A stretch of DNA of 45,969 nt from a virus. The notes under the pieces were generated by a model. It saw only the letters and a list, made by a program, of their open reading frames with translations. It did no database searches and was not told where the DNA came from. Where the stretch lies: the IMG/VR virus record IMGVR_UViG_3300032315_000197, positions 1 through 45,969 of that record, one strand, 5' to 3'. The translations under genes and the position numbers were made by a program. Positions 45,376 to 45,969 of this stretch are shown here, one piece after another; the first letter of the stretch is position 1; each line of letters opens with the position of its first letter.

Positions 45376-45539
45376 TCATCCTCCAACAATTCTTTAACGT
45401 CTATCCCACGCTCAGCTAAAATCTTCTTTAGTTTTCTTACAGCTTCTTTCTCAATCTGCCCGACCGTACCCCGAGTCACGCCCATAGCCTCGGCAACTTC
45501 TTCCTGAGTCATTTCAAAATAGTCTTTATGCTTTTGCAT
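45372..45539 (-). CDS. Sigma-70 region-4-like HTH protein, 55 residues
   Basis: ATG 45539 to TGA 45374-45372. The translation starts MQKHKDYFEMTQEEVAEAMG and continues VTRGTVGQIEKEAVRKLKK. MTQEEVAEAMGVTRGTVGQIEKEA matches the sigma-70 region 4.2 layout, in which a LxEIGxxLGVTRxRVRQIExxALRKLR-type helix-turn-helix binds the -35 element. There is no region 2, so it cannot be a complete sigma factor. It overlaps its upstream neighbour by 14 bases and couples to the HNH gene by ATGA. Confidence 0.8.
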   Translation of the reverse strand: MQKHKDYFEMTQEEVAEAMGVTRGTVGQIEKEAVRKLKKILAERGIDVKELLEDE

Positions 45540-45717
45540 CTAGTTGTTCTCGTAATGCTTGGCACTCGGCTTCTAACATCTCGATCTTCCTGTTCAACTC
45601 TCGTATCGTTAGTACGCTTACAGAATACCCAGTCGCATGTCCTTTTTTAAAATCATCGGACAGCTTCTCAAGTACGCTTGCGCCTTCATCTACGATGTGC
45701 GGGATGTTGTTTCTCAT
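45526..45717 (-). CDS. Small coiled-coil protein, unknown
   Basis: 63 residues, start in ATGA overlap with 45714. N-terminal RNNIPHIVDEGASVLEKLSD, then KKGHATGYSVSVLTIRELNR and a C-terminal coiled coil IEMLEAECQALREQLDAK. Its stop is read within the sigma-like gene's start. No family recognised; dimerisation through the coiled coil is likely. Confidence 0.65.
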   Translation of the reverse strand: MRNNIPHIVDEGASVLEKLSDDFKKGHATGYSVSVLTIRELNRKIEMLEAECQALREQLDAKA

Positions 45718-45962
45718 TTCTCTTGTGCCTTTCTTAGTATTGCTCTAGCAAAATTTAAATAATGATCGGCTACCTCAAATGCAGTAAAGCTATATCCAAA
45801 AACTTCCTCACCAACCTTACTTATTTCCTCGTCTGTTAGTTCTTTTGGTTTTTGGTTAACGGGTGGAATAGGTACTGCATCCTCGTAGCCGGGCTGGTTA
45901 GGTGCTTCCGCCACTATCTTTTTGTACGCTTCTTCTCTGTCATCTGTTGTAAACGTTGTCAT
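45714..45962 (-). CDS. Small acidic protein, unknown
   Basis: 82 residues, GGAAAG upstream of ATG 45962 at the window edge. Sequence TTFTTDDREEAYKKIVAEAP, a Pro-rich middle (YEDAVPIPPVNQKPKELTD) and a helical end (AFEVADHYLNFARAILRKA). No family recognised. It is the first visible gene of the leftward arm; the operon promoter probably lies beyond the right edge. Confidence 0.65.
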   Translation of the reverse strand: MTTFTTDDREEAYKKIVAEAPNQPGYEDAVPIPPVNQKPKELTDEEISKVGEEVFGYSFTAFEVADHYLNFARAILRKAQEK

Positions 45963-45969
45963 TCTTTCC

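Noticed and set aside
1-45969. Possibility that this is an integrated prophage or contains tRNA genes.
   Set aside because: No integrase, attachment repeat, host flank or cloverleaf was seen; absence within a partial genome is not proof.

Overview
The window is a contiguous 46-kb piece of a tailed double-stranded DNA phage (Caudoviricetes) with short-tail (podovirus-like) virion genes. The evidence is a set of tail adaptor and nozzle proteins in the SU10/P22/T7 style, very large DNA-ejection proteins, a T7-style family A DNA polymerase and a lysis cassette. Terminase, portal and major capsid genes are not present; the left edge cuts through a structural gene, so they presumably lie further left. 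I see no integrase, recognisable lysogeny repressor, tRNA or phage RNA polymerase. The moderate GC content and the gene families (KGG-motif small proteins, FCCH-like domains, large polyvalent ejection protein) resemble phages of aquatic proteobacteria. That host suggestion is inference; no host can be named from the sequence.

The layout is two convergent arms. The rightward arm (1-31565) is late and virion genes: a glycosyltransferase and holin-like gene (496-1711); a cluster of tiny basic proteins sharing Gly-Gly and DG-x-A-x-x-G-K-T-K-G tags (1695-4788) around the tail adaptor genes (2941, 4801); about 9 kb of tail fibre and adhesin genes (6753-15571), ending with a Peptidase_S74 chaperone fibre; a lysis module (16137-17773: two coiled-coil membrane proteins, 3TM holin, GH108 endolysin); then the nozzle (17780), a C1q-like protein, and four internal/ejection-type proteins (20879-31565). 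These include a lytic transglycosylase protein and a 1925-residue polyvalent protein with an HExxH motif and an LPD38-like domain.

The leftward arm (45962 down to 31670) is replication and early genes, packed with ATGA and TAATG overlaps: a sigma-70 region-4-like protein, an HNH nuclease, a RAMP-like protein of unknown role, a run of small unknown genes, a VRR-NUC nuclease, a DUF3310 protein, a Leu-type family A polymerase, a Cas4/RecB-like nuclease, an SNF2 helicase, an SSB-like protein with an acidic tail, an HTH protein and a primase-helicase. A consensus-like sigma-70 promoter (36300-36327) splits this arm. The arms meet at a promoter-hairpin-terminator unit (31564-31677) that looks like an approximately 80-nt small RNA with Shine-Dalgarno-complementary sequence.

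The most unusual structure is the 600-bp array at 43706-44308. It is built from about 100 degenerate pentamers (NRCCN on the plus strand, NGGYN on the transcribed strand) punctuated by eleven GAAACCCT-like octamers. All ten octamer spacings equal 5n+4. I know of no named element with this two-level, pentamer-quantised organisation. Four genes shorter than 60 codons (38914-39072, 40886-40945, 42983-43144, 45372-45539) were found by reading the gaps and overlaps directly.
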